From contig JAJDYK010000273.1 in NCBI GenBank assembly GCA_022825185.1, forward strand, positions 1-16,470: a stretch of 16,470 bases of DNA. The letters run 5' to 3'. This DNA is from Candidatus Latescibacterota bacterium. Its GTDB lineage: Bacteria; Latescibacterota; UBA2968; UBA8231. The translations under genes and the position numbers were made by a program. The notes beneath the pieces were generated by a model that saw nothing but the letters and a program-made list of their open reading frames with translations, did no database searches and was not told where the DNA came from. This document shows, one piece after another, positions 15,400 through 16,470 of the stretch (its first letter is position 1; each line of letters starts with the position of its first letter).

Positions 15400-15409
15400 G
15401 GCCAATGCT

Positions 15410-16470
15410 ATGGATTATCCACTTTTAGCCGAAGAAGGCAAGGTCATCCGCGACCCGGTTTGGGGCTATATCCACTTCCCCGCTCCCGTCCTCGCCCTCG
15501 TCGATACCCGAGCCTTCCAGCGCCTGCGCAACATCTCCCAGCTCGGCTACGTGCATCTGGTGTACCCAGGCGCGCGCCACTCGCGTTTTGAGCATTCGCT
15601 GGGCGTCTATCACTTGGCCAAGCAGTTTTTGGCCCGTCTCCTCGACTCGGACCCGCCCCTCGTGCTGAGCGAAGAGGACGTGCGCGTCTTCATCGCCGCG
15701 ACCTTGCTCCACGACATCGGCCACTACCCCTTCTCGCATACTCTCGAAGAGCTAAGGCCCTTTTTCATGCGGCACGAAGAAGGGGCTAGGCAGATCATCG
15801 AGGACCAAGATGGCGAGCTTTACCAGACGATCGCCGATAAGTTCCAAATCGACCCAGCGCGCGTAGCCAACGTCATCGACTACGAAAACATCGGTCGCGC
15901 GGTTCCCCCCGAGGACCTGCTGCTGGCCAATATCCTCAGCAGCACCCTCGACCCCGACAAAATCGACTACCTCCTGCGCGATTCCATGTTCTGCGGCGTC
16001 CCCTTCGGCGAGAGCGTCAACCGCGACCGCCTGATCGCCTCCATCAAGTTCGACCCGGAGCGCCAGCGGCTGGCCATCACCAGCAAGGGCGTCTCCGCGG
16101 TCGAAGCCCTCGTCTTTACCAATTACCAAATGTACCGCAACGTGTACTGGCACCATGGGGTGCGCTCGGCGTCGGCCATGTTCAAGCGCGCAGTGCAAGA
16201 AATTCTCCTCCACCCGCACAACCGGCTCGACTTCTCCGATTTCCACCGCCTCACCGAGAGCGGGCTAATCGCTCGCCTCCAGCACGAGCAGGAGCGCCTC
16301 GGGCTGGAAACCTCCGCCCAACTCCTCGCAGGCACGATCCACCGCCGCCTCTACAAGGTCGCTGCCGTCATTCATCCCAGCGAGCGCACGCAGCCTCTGA
16401 TGAACCGCCTCGATTTTCTCTTTCGCCATCCCTACAAGCGCCGCGCCAAGGAAATCGAGCTGTGCCAAGT
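15410..16470 (+). CDS. HD-superfamily phosphohydrolase (COG1078 type), partial at 3' end
   Basis: An open frame of 353 codons from the ATG at 15410 to the window edge, with no stop, so the C-terminus is missing. It starts MDYPLLAEEGKVIRDPVWGYIHFP and continues with RLRNISQLGYVHLVYPGARH and SRFEHSLGVYHLA (His57, His62), the HD pair in LLHDIGHYPFSH (His101, Asp102), and DPDKIDYLLRDSMFCGV (181-197) with the metal-binding aspartate. This set is typical of the dGTPase/SAMHD1-related COG1078 proteins, several of which hydrolyse dNTPs to nucleoside and triphosphate. Substrate here is not known; sitting back-to-back with ndk is compatible with nucleotide-pool control. No ribosome-binding site is visible before the ATG. 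The minus-strand open frames within it are shadows. Confidence 0.9.
   Translation, partial: MDYPLLAEEGKVIRDPVWGYIHFPAPVLALVDTRAFQRLRNISQLGYVHLVYPGARHSRFEHSLGVYHLAKQFLARLLDSDPPLVLSEEDVRVFIAATLLHDIGHYPFSHTLEELRPFFMRHEEGARQIIEDQDGELYQTIADKFQIDPARVANVIDYENIGRAVPPEDLLLANILSSTLDPDKIDYLLRDSMFCGVPFGESVNRDRLIASIKFDPERQRLAITSKGVSAVEALVFTNYQMYRNVYWHHGVRSASAMFKRAVQEILLHPHNRLDFSDFHRLTESGLIARLQHEQERLGLETSAQLLAGTIHRRLYKVAAVIHPSERTQPLMNRLDFLFRHPYKRRAKEIELCQ

Noticed and set aside
15425..16468. Three minus-strand open frames (15425-15739, 15752-16246, 16265-16468) that could look like genes
   Set aside because: They are antisense to the continuous HD phosphohydrolase frame, which has family motifs along its length; their products resemble no family and arise from GC-rich codon structure.

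Overview
The window reads as a chromosomal segment of a Gram-negative bacterium. It carries an inner-membrane PpiD-type periplasmic foldase and a complete set of fatty-acid elongation genes. The conserved genes are GC-rich (about 60% or more by eye). I cannot assign a phylum from the sequence alone; an uncultivated environmental lineage is a guess.

From 15223 down to 2593 there is one long, tightly packed, minus-strand gene cluster in this order of transcription: ndk, yceD (DUF177), rpmF, fabH, fabD, fabG, acpP, fabF, rnc, lipM, oppD, oppF, a ppiD-like gene, a 3-hydroxyisobutyrate/tartronate-semialdehyde dehydrogenase family gene, and nadK. Many junctions overlap (ATGA, GTGA or TAATG) or have gaps under 25 bases, so translational coupling and co-transcription are likely. 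A sigma70-like promoter with a perfect TTGACA box lies upstream of ndk. The core is the widespread yceD-rpmF-(plsX)-fab-rnc cluster, but plsX is absent between rpmF and fabH. LipM, which takes octanoyl groups from acyl carrier protein, sits right after the genes that make its substrate. Two peptide-transporter ATPases occur without any permease or binding protein.

Divergent from ndk, at 15410, a plus-strand HD-superfamily phosphohydrolase (COG1078 type, dNTPase-like) runs off the right end. Its own promoter, with a perfect TTGACA box and a 17-base spacer, predicts transcription starting only a few bases before the ATG, so the mRNA may be almost leaderless.

The left 2.6 kb is different: visibly lower GC and accessory genes. 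It holds a GmrSD-like DUF262-DUF1524 nuclease and a two-gene unit (DUF4160 plus an unrecognised 110-residue protein). A short direct repeat, TCTACCAAGAAAG, occurs exactly at the nadK stop codon (2592), at the extreme left edge (1) and, in slightly altered form, between the two gene modules (679). The copies at 671 and 2583 share a longer 20-22 base element. This looks like stepwise integration of small defence-type modules at the 3' end of nadK, and is the most interesting signal in the window. No integrase, tRNA, CRISPR array or insertion sequence is visible.
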